DNA of 38,016 nucleotides from the NCBI GenBank assembly GCA_900470965.1, contig UCCS01000054.1, forward strand, positions 25,721-63,736, in the 5' to 3' direction. Each line of letters starts with the position of its first letter. Position 1 is the first letter of the stretch. The DNA comes from Hyphomicrobiales bacterium (lineage in GTDB: Bacteria; Pseudomonadota; Alphaproteobacteria; Rhizobiales; Rhizobiaceae). A program made the position numbers and the translations under genes. Positions 7,676-16,006 of the stretch are shown here, piece by piece. Under the pieces are notes generated by a model. That model searched no databases. It worked only from the letters and a program-made list of their open reading frames with translations, and was not told the DNA's origin.

Positions 7676-8314
7676 ATGGACCCGCTCGGAAATCTTGTCG
7701 ACTGGATTGCGATATACGGCATATTCGGTCTCTTCGCGATCGGTCTGGCGGAGCGTTTCTTGCCTGCCCTACCCTCCTATGGCGTTCTCGTCGCCATCGG
7801 TATCGCGGCCGACGACGAGGTCTGGTCGCTTCACACCGCCGTCATCGGGACGACGGTCGGAAGTTCCATTGGCGCGCTCGGTCTCTACCTTCTCGTACGA
7901 GCAGTCGGCCAAAAGCGGTCTAAAGCGCTTCTTTACTCGGTGAGCGGATGGATGGGTATGTCGCGGCCGCGTATCAATTGGACATTGTCCTCCCTGCGCG
8001 ACCGGGAACAAGCGCTGACGATCCTGTCGCAACTCATTCCGACCGTGCGGCTGATCGCGCCGGTCGCGGCGGGGCTTCTGGGCACAAGTACGCTGCGGTT
8101 TGTCGCTGGCGTAGCAGTCGGCATAGTCTTGTGGAACGGCTTGTTCATCGCCGCAGGTTATCTCGCCGTTTTGGCCATTCCGGGTATCAATTCATCCGCG
8201 CTCGCACTGAAGATACTGATCCTGCTTGTTGTCGCAGAGGGACTTGTGGCCTTGGTATGGCGGCTTCAGCGACGATATGCGGTGCGCGTTAATCCGGGAG
8301 CCAGCGAGCGATGA
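7676..8314 (+). CDS. DedA family membrane protein
   Basis: A 212-residue inner-membrane protein of the DedA/SNARE-associated family, which is linked to lipid scrambling or transport and membrane homeostasis. Visible features are the N-terminal re-entrant segment (LAERFLPALPSYGVLVAIGI), a glycine-rich helix (GSSIGALGLYLLVRAVG), the conserved RLIAPVAAGLLG motif and a C-terminal hydrophobic helix. It starts three bases after the SDR stop, and its own stop overlaps the next gene (ATGA at 8311-8314), so translation is coupled. Next to a phospholipid-methyltransferase-like protein, a membrane-lipid role is likely. Confidence 0.85.
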   Translation: MDPLGNLVDWIAIYGIFGLFAIGLAERFLPALPSYGVLVAIGIAADDEVWSLHTAVIGTTVGSSIGALGLYLLVRAVGQKRSKALLYSVSGWMGMSRPRINWTLSSLRDREQALTILSQLIPTVRLIAPVAAGLLGTSTLRFVAGVAVGIVLWNGLFIAAGYLAVLAIPGINSSALALKILILLVVAEGLVALVWRLQRRYAVRVNPGASER

Positions 8315-8949
8315 CGAGCAGGACTGCCGATGCCTTTTTGTTTTTTCGGGCGTGGCTTTCCGCGCCCCTTCGCGTCGCCTCGGTTACGCCATCAGGGCGC
8401 GCGTTGTCTTCACTCATGACAACCGAAATTTCTGCGGACACAGGCACAGTCATTGAGCTGGGTCCGGGAACAGGCGTTTTTACGGAAGCATTGCTGAATC
8501 GAGGTGTCGCTGAAGAAAATCTCGTGCTGGTCGAGTATGGTGCTGAGTTTGCCAACCAACTTAGCGATCGCTTCCCAACCGCAAAAACCGTCCAGATGGA
8601 TGCTACACAGTTGCGCAAGTTGCCGCTTCATGCCTTTGCGCCTGTGGGTGCTGTCGTCAGCGGACTTCCTCTTCTATCGATGCCATTGCGCAAAGTGCAT
8701 GCTATCCTGGAGGGGGCATTTTCGCATCTTCGCCCGGGTGGAGCATTCTACCAATTCACTTACGGGCCGAAATGCCCGATCGCCAGACCTTTGCTCGACC
8801 GTCTCGGCCTGAAGGCAACGTATGTCGGCTGCACCCTCGCCAATATTCCACCCGCCGCCGTCTATCGTATTAGCCGAAGACGACCGCGGAGGACATTCGA
8901 ACCGGCGCATCAGGATTTAATGTTTGATGGCCAGAAAGCTCCATCCTAG
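8311..8949 (+). CDS. SAM-dependent methyltransferase, phospholipid N-methyltransferase (PmtA)-like
   Basis: A 212-residue class I methyltransferase. It resembles the rhizobial PmtA type, which methylates phosphatidylethanolamine toward phosphatidylcholine: an N-terminal FFRAWLSAPLRVASVTPSGR segment, the SAM motif VIELGPGTGVFTEALLNRG, acidic loop LVEYGAEFANQL, QMDATQL, and a VVSGLPLLSMP motif in place of the NPPY of rRNA methylases. It overlaps the DedA stop by four bases. The region 8950-9056 after it holds nothing I can identify. Assignment to PmtA rather than another small-molecule methylase is moderately sure. Confidence 0.75.
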   Translation: MTSRTADAFLFFRAWLSAPLRVASVTPSGRALSSLMTTEISADTGTVIELGPGTGVFTEALLNRGVAEENLVLVEYGAEFANQLSDRFPTAKTVQMDATQLRKLPLHAFAPVGAVVSGLPLLSMPLRKVHAILEGAFSHLRPGGAFYQFTYGPKCPIARPLLDRLGLKATYVGCTLANIPPAAVYRISRRRPRRTFEPAHQDLMFDGQKAPS

Positions 8950-9056
8950 CGAGCAGCAGCTCCACCTGCATTGCTATTCCTGTTCCGGCTGAATCCGGCG
9001 AGCACCGGACATTCCAGTACAGCCTGAAGCATTCCTTCAGCACTCAGTCAATGGGA

Positions 9057-9737
9057 TTACGCCTTGCCCTGCATCCGGTGATCGATGGTGCCGGTGATAT
9101 GGTCCCAGCCAGAAAGCGCAATTTCCGCCACAGCATGTAGTTCGTCGCGATCCGCTCCGTCGCGGGCGCGGATCGCCATCCCACTTTGCACCGTTTGCAC
9201 GAATCTCGCCAGTTTGGTCGTGTCTGCCGTGGCCTTGAGGTCACCGTCGCTCTTCGCCCTGTCGAAGCGCGCCTTGAGGAGGTCGAAGCCGCCAGCGCGG
9301 GTCGCGCGCATAAGTTCGTCCAGTTCGGCATGTCCTTCGCTGCCTACGGTCGCGAGCGTCGCCATGCACCCATGGGGTAGATCGAGATCTCCACCGGTCA
9401 TGGCGATCGCCGAATCCTGGAGAAAGAGCAGCGCGGCCTGCCTCGCTGTCGACGCAGCCCTGAAGCGGGTCCAGACCAACCCTTCGTACGTTGTGTAGTA
9501 ATATTTGAGCGCCTCCGCATAGAGCGCATCCTTCGAGCCGAAGGCCGCATAAAGGCTCTTGGTCCCGATCCCCATTGTTTCCGTCAGGTCCGCAATCGAG
9601 GTCGCCTCATAACCCTTGATCCAGAACAGCCGTGTCGCCGCTGCAAGCGCGGCTTGGCGGTCGAATTCCCGCGGGCGCCCACGTGAGCGGCGGGTCGACT
9701 CTGAATGGCTGGGGTAGATTGAAACATCATTGTGCAT
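9057..9737 (-). CDS. TetR family transcriptional regulator
   Basis: A repressor of about 226 residues. The N-terminal TetR helix-turn-helix is clear (GRPREFDRQAALAAATRLFW; TSIADLTETMGIGTKSLYAA; FGSKDALYAEAL), with a C-terminal ligand domain (HGCMATLATVGSEGHAELDE) as in TetR_C members that control SDR genes. Two in-frame ATGs (9749 and 9737) lie inside the upstream operator copy and neither has a good ribosome site; I list 9737. It is divergent from the SDR gene at 9820 and probably represses both genes through the paired operators between them. Confidence 0.88.
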   Translation of the reverse strand: MHNDVSIYPSHSESTRRSRGRPREFDRQAALAAATRLFWIKGYEATSIADLTETMGIGTKSLYAAFGSKDALYAEALKYYYTTYEGLVWTRFRAASTARQAALLFLQDSAIAMTGGDLDLPHGCMATLATVGSEGHAELDELMRATRAGGFDLLKARFDRAKSDGDLKATADTTKLARFVQTVQSGMAIRARDGADRDELHAVAEIALSGWDHITGTIDHRMQGKA

Positions 9738-9809
9738 CGACCACTGCATAAATCAGTTGACGACCATTTGCAATGCCGCTACCTATTTATGCATCGATCA
9801 CTGCATAAA
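9729..9809. promoter_or_regulatory. Two tandem TetR operators
   Basis: A 20-base sequence (TGCATCGAYCACTGCATAAA) occurs at 9733-9752 and 9790-9809 with one mismatch, 57 bases apart. The right copy extends to a perfect dyad: TTTATGCA (9786-9793), eight bases, TGCATAAA (9802-9809). The left copy has a degenerate left arm and covers the start of the TetR gene. The arrangement suggests autorepression plus repression of the divergent SDR gene. Confidence 0.75.
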
Positions 9810-9819
9810 GGAAATGATG

Positions 9820-10557
9820 ATGGAATTGCTTGGAAAGCGTGCCCTGGTGAACGGTGGTTCCCGGGGTATAGGTGCCGCAATCGCGATTGCGCTCGCCGAG
9901 AAGGGCGCAGATGTCGCGTTCACCTATCAACGCTCGGCAGACAGGGCTGCATCAGTGGCTCAGACGATCGTGGAAAAAGGCCGGCGCGGGCTTGCCATTC
10001 AGGCCGACAGCGCCGACCCGGACGCCATCCGTCGCGCCGTGAGCGAGACGGTGGACACCCTTGGAGGGCTCGATATTCTCGTCAACAGTGCCGGCATCGG
10101 AACCGCCGGCATGACCGCGGATCTGGCACTCGCCGACCTGCAGGCCATGCTTGACGTCAACGTTCGCGCGCCCGTCCTCTTCACTCAGGCGGCGATCCCA
10201 CATTTGTCATCCGGAGGCCGGATCATCTCGATCGGCTCCTCTCTGGCGGAGCGCGTGCCTTTCCCGGGCGTGACGACCTATGCCATGTCGAAGTCGGCGC
10301 TACTGTCCTTCACGCGAGGCCTTTCGCGCGAACTCGGGCCTCACGGCATCACCGTCAATCTTGTTCTCCCCGGTTCAACGGACACGGACATGAACCCGGC
10401 CAATGGCGAGAATGCCGATTATCAGCGGAGCCTCACATCGCTCGGCCGGTTTGGCGAGCCCCGCGAAGTCGCCAGCGCCGTCGCGTTTCTAGCAGGTCCA
10501 GGTGCAAATCTGATTACGGGTGCAGTTCTCAGTGTAGATGCAGGCTTCAACGCCTGA
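9820..10557 (+). CDS. SDR family oxidoreductase (FabG-like)
   Basis: A 245-residue classical SDR. Of three consecutive ATGs, the one at 9820 has the proper distance from AAGGA; the frame upstream only reads through the operator repeats. Motifs: NGGSRGIGAAIAIALAEKGA, DSADP, NSAGIG, IGSSLAERVP and the YAMSKSAL catalytic Tyr/Lys. The Thr normally preceding the glycine loop is Asn here. NADP-type reductases of this group reduce small carbonyls or 3-oxoacyl groups. It is controlled, by inference, by the adjacent TetR protein. The 96 bases after it, up to the convergent dioxygenase, hold no clear feature. Confidence 0.9.
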   Translation: MELLGKRALVNGGSRGIGAAIAIALAEKGADVAFTYQRSADRAASVAQTIVEKGRRGLAIQADSADPDAIRRAVSETVDTLGGLDILVNSAGIGTAGMTADLALADLQAMLDVNVRAPVLFTQAAIPHLSSGGRIISIGSSLAERVPFPGVTTYAMSKSALLSFTRGLSRELGPHGITVNLVLPGSTDTDMNPANGENADYQRSLTSLGRFGEPREVASAVAFLAGPGANLITGAVLSVDAGFNA

Positions 10558-10653
10558 TCTTGGCCTCGCGTTGTCCGGACGTCGTGTCTTACGGCATCCG
10601 GCTTTCAGCTCGTATCGCAACTGAACCCTATCCTCTCCGGCGGCGGTCCTTCG

Positions 10654-11238
10654 TCAGGTCACGAAGTCATACCGCCCGAAGCTTCCGTCACCGGTTTGCT
10701 TGATTTCGAGGAGCAGCGCTTCGTCAAACAGCCTATCTCCCGCATTTCTGGCCTCTCCGGGAAAATAGAGTTGAGTGGTGAGGACACGCCCACCGGGGCG
10801 TTGAACCTTGAAATGGAAATGCCGCGTACGGCCGGGATAAAGCGCGGGCACGATAGTGTTGAACCACCAGCGTCCTTGGGAATCGGTGAACTGGTGTCCG
10901 CGCAGACGGAAACCCACGCTGTCATAGTCGCCGTTTTCGTCCGCGTGCCAGATTTCGACGAGACTGCCGCGGAGCGGCCGGCAGCGATTGTCGAGCACGA
11001 AACCCGCGACGGTTATTCGCTCCCCTCCGGGCGCATCCGGATAGAGATCCCGATTGACCGGTGAGTTCGGCTTGAAGAAGGGACCGGCTTCCCGTTCGAG
11101 CGTCAGCTCGTCTTCATTGTCACATGCAGGGGTGAGCGGCAGTTCGGGAGCGGCCTGCGCAAACGCGTTCATTCTCGCTACGTCAATAAGAGGGAGCGTC
11201 AGAAAGGCAGTCAGAAGCGAACGTCTGGTGGAAGGCAA
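10654..11238 (-). CDS. Intradiol ring-cleavage dioxygenase with Tat-type signal
   Basis: A 194-residue exported relative of catechol 1,2- and protocatechuate 3,4-dioxygenases, which use non-haem Fe(III) to open catechol-type rings. The ligand set is visible: Y105 in ENGDYD, Y134 in ALYPGRTR, and H140 and H142 in RHFHFKV. The N-terminus (STRRSLLTAFLTLPLIDV, then NAFAQ) is a Tat-like signal. The start codon is TTG, chosen because GGAGG lies six bases upstream. It is the last gene of a three-gene unit behind MBL and AKR (54-base gap). A periplasmic catechol-type dioxygenase is known but uncommon. The substrate is unknown. Confidence 0.88.
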   Translation of the reverse strand: MPSTRRSLLTAFLTLPLIDVARMNAFAQAAPELPLTPACDNEDELTLEREAGPFFKPNSPVNRDLYPDAPGGERITVAGFVLDNRCRPLRGSLVEIWHADENGDYDSVGFRLRGHQFTDSQGRWWFNTIVPALYPGRTRHFHFKVQRPGGRVLTTQLYFPGEARNAGDRLFDEALLLEIKQTGDGSFGRYDFVT

Positions 11239-11292
11239 GGCTGGCCTCCAAGTGATTTGTTCTGGGATGATGGCGAATTGGTCCAGGCAGCC

Positions 11293-12375
11293 TTACCGTA
11301 GGCGTTGCGCGGCATTCGCCTGCGCCTCACGGATCAGGCCGGAATACATATTCTCCTTGCCGGGATACCACGGCATCGTGGCGATGGAGCCGAAGCCGGG
11401 AATCGTTTCCATATGTGCGACCATGCGGGCGCGCATGCGCTCGTCAGGTAGCGGTCCCGTCATCGCCTGGACATTGTCGCTCATGTGGTCGGGGTTGGAC
11501 GTGCCGCACAGCACGGTGCTGACCGCGGGATGCGCCATGACCCACTTCAGGAAGAACTGCGCCCAGCTGGTCGCCCCGAACTCCTGCGCAAAGCCGGGGA
11601 GCGGCTGCCCCTCGACCACCTTCATCAGGCGGGCCTTTTCGAGCGGCAGATTGATCAGGACGCCAACGCCCTTGTCGGCGGCGGCCGGGAGCAGGCGGCG
11701 CTCGGCATCGCGGTTGAAGATCGAGTAATTCGTCTGAATGAAGTCGACCTCGTCGCGCTGGACAATCGCCAATAACTGGTCCTGTGCCGCCGACTCGTGA
11801 TGGGTCACGCCGACATGGCGGATGAGGCCCTCCTTCTTCCAGGCCTTCATCAGCGGGATGACGACTGGCGCATTGGTGATGCTATGGCATTGCATGAGAT
11901 TGATCGCGGCGCGCCAAGTCCGCATGCGCGATTGCCGAAAGCTTTCGACGGCGTGGCTTTCGTCGCCGAGATATTCCCCTGTCGACCAGACCTTGTTGGC
12001 GAGGAACATCTCGTCTGATCCTTCAAACTCTCCCATAAACTGGCCGACGCTGATTTCGGCCGAGCCGTAGAGCGGCGATGTGTCGACCACGCGACCGCCT
12101 GCGGCAACGTACCGTTCGAAGACCTGCCGAAGAGCCTCGCGGCGATCGCCGGGCTTGAGGTCGAAGGTCAGGAAGGTGCCGAGGCCGAGGGCCGTGACAC
12201 GCTCGCCGGTACGCGGCAAGGTGCGGGTCAGCACGTCCGGGTTTGATCCCGTGGTCGGCGACGCAACATTCGTTTCCTGGGCTTGCGCCGTGGCGTGAGC
12301 GGCGAGTGCCAGCCCTGTTGCAGCCGCCCCCATCGTGCCGAGGAAGCCGCGCCTATTGATATTCGACTGGTCCAT
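11293..12375 (-). CDS. Aldo/keto reductase with a Tat signal peptide
   Basis: A 360-residue aldo/keto reductase. The first ~32 residues are a twin-arginine signal (NRRGFLGTMGAAATGLALAA, then HATAQ). The TIM-barrel part has the catalytic tetrad in order: D98 (VVDTSPLYG), Y103, K128 (LANKVWS) and H164 (LMQCHSI), plus VGVTHHESAA and QTNYSIFNR. AGGAG lies upstream of the ATG. It sits 25 bases after the MBL gene and upstream of the dioxygenase. Export of an NADPH enzyme in the folded state is the interesting point; cofactor supply in the periplasm is unexplained. Confidence 0.88.
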   Translation of the reverse strand: MDQSNINRRGFLGTMGAAATGLALAAHATAQAQETNVASPTTGSNPDVLTRTLPRTGERVTALGLGTFLTFDLKPGDRREALRQVFERYVAAGGRVVDTSPLYGSAEISVGQFMGEFEGSDEMFLANKVWSTGEYLGDESHAVESFRQSRMRTWRAAINLMQCHSITNAPVVIPLMKAWKKEGLIRHVGVTHHESAAQDQLLAIVQRDEVDFIQTNYSIFNRDAERRLLPAAADKGVGVLINLPLEKARLMKVVEGQPLPGFAQEFGATSWAQFFLKWVMAHPAVSTVLCGTSNPDHMSDNVQAMTGPLPDERMRARMVAHMETIPGFGSIATMPWYPGKENMYSGLIREAQANAAQRLR

Positions 12376-12400
12376 GGGATCTCTCCTGTTTCGTTAACCG

Positions 12401-13393
12401 TCAGAACTGCCAGTTGGCGGGAACCCAGGCGTAGCCGCCATCGGTCTTCAGCATCCGGCCAAGACCAGGGAATGGATAGTGGAAGCCAAGCACGGGCATG
12501 CGCTCGGCAGCCGCCCTGTCGAAGATGCGCCGACGGGAGGAAAGAGCCGTCTCCTTGTCGCGGTCCGGGCCGGGAAGCCAGGGATTGTCGACATTGACGA
12601 CAGGGTGATAGGCAAGGTCTGCCGTCAGCAGCAACTGGTCGCTCCCTGAATGGACGAGGAAGGTCGCCATGCCCGGCGTATGCCCGAAGGCGGCGATCGT
12701 CGTCAGACCCGGCACGATCTCGGCGCCGGCTTCATATAGCTCGACATCGTTCATGAACGGCTGGAAACTGTTCTTGATGTTCGCTGCGAAGCGCAGGCGG
12801 AATTCTTCCGGGACCGGCATGTAGGAGAGGTCCGGATCGGTTCGGACGAAGAAGTCCCAGTCTGCCTTCGGAACGAATACAGTGGCGCGGGGAAAGGCCT
12901 TGCTGCCGTCTGCGGTTCTCAGATTGCCGACATGGTCGGGATGGGTGTGGGAGATGACGATCGCGTCAACGTGCGAAGGACCGAGGCCGATCGCCGCGAG
13001 GTTATCGAAGATGCGCCCGCCATTCGGGCCCATGGTCTTGCCCGCGCCAGCCTCGATCAGAATCCGCCGGCCGCCGGTCTCGATCAGCAGCGTGTTGAGA
13101 TTGAGCGTCATGTGGTCGGTCGGCAGAAATGCTTGCCGCAGGACCTCCTGAAGCTCGGCTTCCGGCGCGTTGCTTGCATAGACGCGGGGCGGGCCGCCAA
13201 TCACACCATCGCTCAAGACAGTCGCGCTGATGTCGCCAACGCGGAAACGGTAGTGACCAGCATTGCTGCTCACCGAAGACGCGGCCTGCGCGTTGGCCCT
13301 GCCAGAGCCACCCAGGCTTGGGATGAGCACGCTTGATGCGCCTGCGACGGCGGACAGCATGATGGCTCGTCGGTTGAGAGTGAAGGCATTCAT
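12401..13393 (-). CDS. MBL-fold metallohydrolase, exported (Tat-like signal)
   Basis: A 330-residue metallo-beta-lactamase-fold hydrolase. The zinc motif H149-x-H151-x-D153-H154 reads SHTHPDHVGN, with further ligands in FGHTPGMATF and LTADLAYHP. The group includes lactonases such as the AHL-lactonase family. I place the start at the ATG at 13393, with AAGGAG six bases upstream; the frame runs open to 13561 without support. The N-terminus (LNRRAIMLSAVAGASSVLIP, then GRANAQA) looks like a Tat signal with a weak motif. It is the first gene of the MBL-AKR-dioxygenase operon, divergent from a LysR regulator. Lactone or ester hydrolysis is inferred. Confidence 0.85.
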   Translation of the reverse strand: MNAFTLNRRAIMLSAVAGASSVLIPSLGGSGRANAQAASSVSSNAGHYRFRVGDISATVLSDGVIGGPPRVYASNAPEAELQEVLRQAFLPTDHMTLNLNTLLIETGGRRILIEAGAGKTMGPNGGRIFDNLAAIGLGPSHVDAIVISHTHPDHVGNLRTADGSKAFPRATVFVPKADWDFFVRTDPDLSYMPVPEEFRLRFAANIKNSFQPFMNDVELYEAGAEIVPGLTTIAAFGHTPGMATFLVHSGSDQLLLTADLAYHPVVNVDNPWLPGPDRDKETALSSRRRIFDRAAAERMPVLGFHYPFPGLGRMLKTDGGYAWVPANWQF

Positions 13394-13513
13394 CGGTTTC
13401 TCCTTCTTCATTGGGTGCGCTCCGCTTCGTTTTCCTGGATCGGACATGGCCGGCAAAAGGAATTTGCCAGAACGCGAACTTAATCCGCACAACCATGACA
13501 TGGGACGATTGAT

Positions 13514-13539
13514 CTGATAACCTGCGTTAAGTTTATCAG
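13514..13539. promoter_or_regulatory. Probable LysR operator
   Basis: In the 167-base divergent gap between the MBL operon and the LysR gene, CTGATAA (13514-13520) and TTATCAG (13533-13539) form a perfect inverted repeat with a 12-base spacer, 20 bases before the LysR start. This fits a LysR recognition site for autoregulation and control of the operon. Inferred from position and symmetry. Confidence 0.55.
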
Positions 13540-13560
13540 CTTGATTAGAAATACTTCTCA

Positions 13561-14481
13561 ATGGACCCTATTCGTCTGGACAGCTTCGATGTATTCGTGG
13601 CCATCGTCCGCTGTGGCGGGTTCCGCGCCGCAGCACTCGAGCGAGGGGTCTCGTCATCGGCCTTGAGCCAAACGATGAACGCCCTGGAAGAGGCTCTTGG
13701 TATCCGGCTCCTCAATCGAACGACGAGGAGCGTGTTCCCGACGGAGGCAGGACAGCGCCTTCTTGAGCGTCTGGCGCCTGCGTTGAGCGACATCCGGCTC
13801 GCCATAGCGGAGGTCGACGATTTACGGGACAGTCCGTCCGGGACTCTCAGGATCAACGCTCCCGCACCGGCCGTCGATCATTTTCTCTGCCCGCTCGTAT
13901 TGGACTTCATGGATGCCTATCGCGAGGTGAGGATCGAGATCATTAGCGATGCGGCCGTCATCGATATCGTGGAACAGGGGTTCGACGCCGGTGTCAGGTT
14001 CGGTAAGCAGCTGGCGCAGGACATGATTGCGCTGCCGCTTGGACCCGCGCTTCGTTATGCAATCGTCGCTTCACCTGACTATATCGCGAGGTGCGGACGG
14101 CCGCAGACGCCGCATGAACTCGGCGACCACGATTGTGTACGGCGTCGTTTCCCGGGTGGCACGCTCGTCACCTGGCGGTTCAACGAGGGCGGCGAAGATA
14201 TCGAAGTTACGCCGACGGGCCGCCTGACGGTCAGCTCTGCGCACAATGAACTGCAAGCGGCACTTGCGGGCAGAGGCATCGCCCATGTCTTCGACGACTA
14301 CGCCAAACCGTATATCCAGAGCGGCCGGCTGGTGGAGCTTCTGTCCGACTGGAGTCCCACCTTGCCACACTGGTTCTTATACTACCCCAGCCGCCGCCTC
14401 CCGAGCGCAGCCATGCGTGCATTTCTCGACTACATGAGGAGCTACGACTGGAAGGCGAAGGACGCCCTCGCCCCGTGGTGA
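13561..14481 (+). CDS. LysR family transcriptional regulator (module 1)
   Basis: A 306-residue LysR regulator. The N-terminal winged helix-turn-helix reads FDVFVAIVRCGGFRAAALER and SSSALSQTMNALEEALGIRL, followed by NRTTRSVFPTEAG. The substrate-binding domain contains IDIVEQGFDAGVRFGKQLAQ and ends with LYYPSRR. No ribosome site is evident before the ATG, so it may have a short leader. It is divergent from the Tat-enzyme operon, which it likely controls. It is clearly paralogous to the LysR genes at 17674 and 19900. Confidence 0.93.
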   Translation: MDPIRLDSFDVFVAIVRCGGFRAAALERGVSSSALSQTMNALEEALGIRLLNRTTRSVFPTEAGQRLLERLAPALSDIRLAIAEVDDLRDSPSGTLRINAPAPAVDHFLCPLVLDFMDAYREVRIEIISDAAVIDIVEQGFDAGVRFGKQLAQDMIALPLGPALRYAIVASPDYIARCGRPQTPHELGDHDCVRRRFPGGTLVTWRFNEGGEDIEVTPTGRLTVSSAHNELQAALAGRGIAHVFDDYAKPYIQSGRLVELLSDWSPTLPHWFLYYPSRRLPSAAMRAFLDYMRSYDWKAKDALAPW

Positions 14482-14521
14482 TTTGGCCGCAGCTTGCGCA
14501 GAGACAAAATCGGAGCTTCTT

Positions 14522-14935
14522 CTAAATCCGGCGTTGTTCGGCCGCATCGAACTCTCTACGGGAGGCTTCGATGTCTTGCCATGTGTCGCGGATCCAGTCG
14601 GTGAATCCGGCGAGCGGCTTGAGCATCGATTTTCCGCGATCGGTCAACTCGTATTCCACTCGCGGCGGCAGTTCGGTGTAATAATGCCGCGCGACCAGCC
14701 CATCCCTCTCAAGATTGCGAAGAGTGAGCGTCAGCATACGCTGCGAGATATCGGGAATGCCACGACGAAGGGCGCCGAACCGCATGGGCGCATCGGGGGA
14801 AAGCGATAGCATCGATACGACAAGAATCGTCCATTTGTCTCCCAGGCGAGCCAGCACGCTGCCGGGGGCGCAAGGGGTCAGAACCGGCCCTTGCGGCGTT
14901 TCGATCACAGGTCGGCCGTTTATCTCGCGTGGCAT
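14522..14935 (-). CDS. HxlR family transcriptional regulator
   Basis: A regulator of about 137 residues with the single HxlR winged-helix domain (ARLGDKWTILVVSML; MRFGALRRGIPDISQRMLTL; LRNLERDGLVARHYY; VEYELTDRGKSM). I choose the ATG at 14935, which has GGAGG just upstream; in-frame ATGs at 14959 and 14953 lack one. One Cys (about residue 22, in TPCAPGS) lies before the helix-turn-helix, at the place used for thiol or quinone sensing in YodB/HypR-type members. It is divergent from the NmrA-family gene with a perfect operator between them. Confidence 0.9.
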   Translation of the reverse strand: MPREINGRPVIETPQGPVLTPCAPGSVLARLGDKWTILVVSMLSLSPDAPMRFGALRRGIPDISQRMLTLTLRNLERDGLVARHYYTELPPRVEYELTDRGKSMLKPLAGFTDWIRDTWQDIEASRREFDAAEQRRI

Positions 14936-15027
14936 TAAACCTCCGTCAGACATTTCCATTGGTTATCTTCGTGTGCCCGAGGACCAAAATTGTGCCGTCT
15001 TGCGCGCATTTTCCAATTGTTCCACAT

Positions 15028-15046
15028 GGTAACTAAGTAAGTTACC
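15028..15046. promoter_or_regulatory. HxlR-type operator
   Basis: GGTAACT (15028-15034), five bases, AGTTACC (15040-15046): a perfect inverted repeat directly before the ribosome site AAGGAGA of the NmrA-family gene. Spacing and sequence resemble HxlR/YodB-family boxes. It should repress the NmrA gene and, across the 100-base gap, possibly the hxlR-type gene itself. Confidence 0.7.
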
Positions 15047-15059
15047 AAGGAGAACTAAC

Positions 15060-15971
15060 ATGTCAAATACGCCGGAGTTTCTCGTGTTCGGAGCGACAGG
15101 CCAGCAAGGGGGAGCGGTGACTCGGGCACTGCTCGAAGCAGGCCGCGGAGTTCGCGCCTTCGTTCGTGACCCATACAGCGAAAAGGCCAAGTCTATTGCC
15201 GCGGACGGTGTCAGCCTAGCGGTGGGTGACTTGTTCGATCGCGCATCGATCGACCTCGCGATGAAAGGAATCCGTGGCGTTTTCAGCGTGCAGACGAGCT
15301 CCCCGTCGGGATTGCTTACGGATGAACAGGAAGTCGAGCAGGGCAAGTCTGTCGCTGACAGCGCGGTGTCCAATGGCGTTGCTCATCTTGTTTACTCCTC
15401 GACCGGAGCTGCCGGGAAGGGCCACACCGGTATGGGTCATTTCGACAGCAAGTCTCGCATCGAGGACTACGTTCGCAGCTTGCCAATCGCCACCACGATC
15501 ACCCGCCCCGCCAGCTTCATGGAGATGATGATGCTCCCGGGAATGGGTTTGAACACCGGCGTTTTTACCTACTTCATGCGGCCGGATCAGTCGATGCAGA
15601 TGATAGCACTCCATGACCTTGGTCGCATCAACGCGCAGATACTGTGCGAACCTGATATTTATGCCGGCCAGGTCATCGAGCTATCTGGACAAGACATCAC
15701 AGGAAAGGATCTACAAGACGCATTCTCGCATGCCGCAGGACGTCCTATTCGCTACCAGCGGTTTTCCGAGGAATTGTTGAGCGAGAACGACTTTCTGAAA
15801 CAGCTGACTGCTCTCGTAGACAACGGCGTGGTCGCGGGGATCGCAGACATCGCTGCCCTCGAACGCGAGTTCGGACCCATGTTGAGATTGGAACAGTGGC
15901 TTGCCGGTCCAGGAAAAACGTTGTTTGAAAACGCACTCAGCGCGGAACCGTCAAGTATCGGACTGCGATGA
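15060..15971 (+). CDS. NmrA family NAD(P)-binding protein
   Basis: A 303-residue atypical SDR of the NmrA/HSCARG group. The Rossmann motif is GATGQQGGAVTRALLEAG (residues ~9-26), followed by VRAFVRDPYSEKAKSIAADG and VGDLFDRASI. The YxxxK of active SDRs is not evident, so it may sense NADP(H) redox state or be a quinone-type reductase. AAGGAGA precedes the ATG, with the HxlR operator immediately upstream. The HxlR-NmrA pairing is common in proteobacteria in electrophile or quinone responses; that role is inference here. Confidence 0.88.
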   Translation: MSNTPEFLVFGATGQQGGAVTRALLEAGRGVRAFVRDPYSEKAKSIAADGVSLAVGDLFDRASIDLAMKGIRGVFSVQTSSPSGLLTDEQEVEQGKSVADSAVSNGVAHLVYSSTGAAGKGHTGMGHFDSKSRIEDYVRSLPIATTITRPASFMEMMMLPGMGLNTGVFTYFMRPDQSMQMIALHDLGRINAQILCEPDIYAGQVIELSGQDITGKDLQDAFSHAAGRPIRYQRFSEELLSENDFLKQLTALVDNGVVAGIADIAALEREFGPMLRLEQWLAGPGKTLFENALSAEPSSIGLR

Positions 15972-15982
15972 CGCATGAAACA

Positions 15983-16006
15983 GCCGGAGGGATCGATCCC
16001 TCCGGC
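15983..16006 (+). terminator. Perfect 24-bp palindrome after the NmrA gene
   Basis: Twelve bases after the NmrA stop there is a 24-base perfect palindrome that folds as a 10-bp GC-rich stem (GCCGGAGGGA) with a TCGA loop. It lacks a T-run, so termination efficiency is uncertain. The rest of the 225-base gap up to the lipocalin-like gene shows nothing further. Confidence 0.6.

Noticed and set aside
9730..9819. N-terminal extension of the SDR at 9820 with a repeated CIDHCI peptide
   Set aside because: The peptide repeat is only the translation of the duplicated TetR operator. The ribosome site and family length place the start at 9820.
13393..13561. Long N-terminal extension of the MBL gene up to 13561
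   Set aside because: It would run through the LysR/MBL divergent control region. The ATG at 13393 has a good ribosome site and opens a signal peptide.
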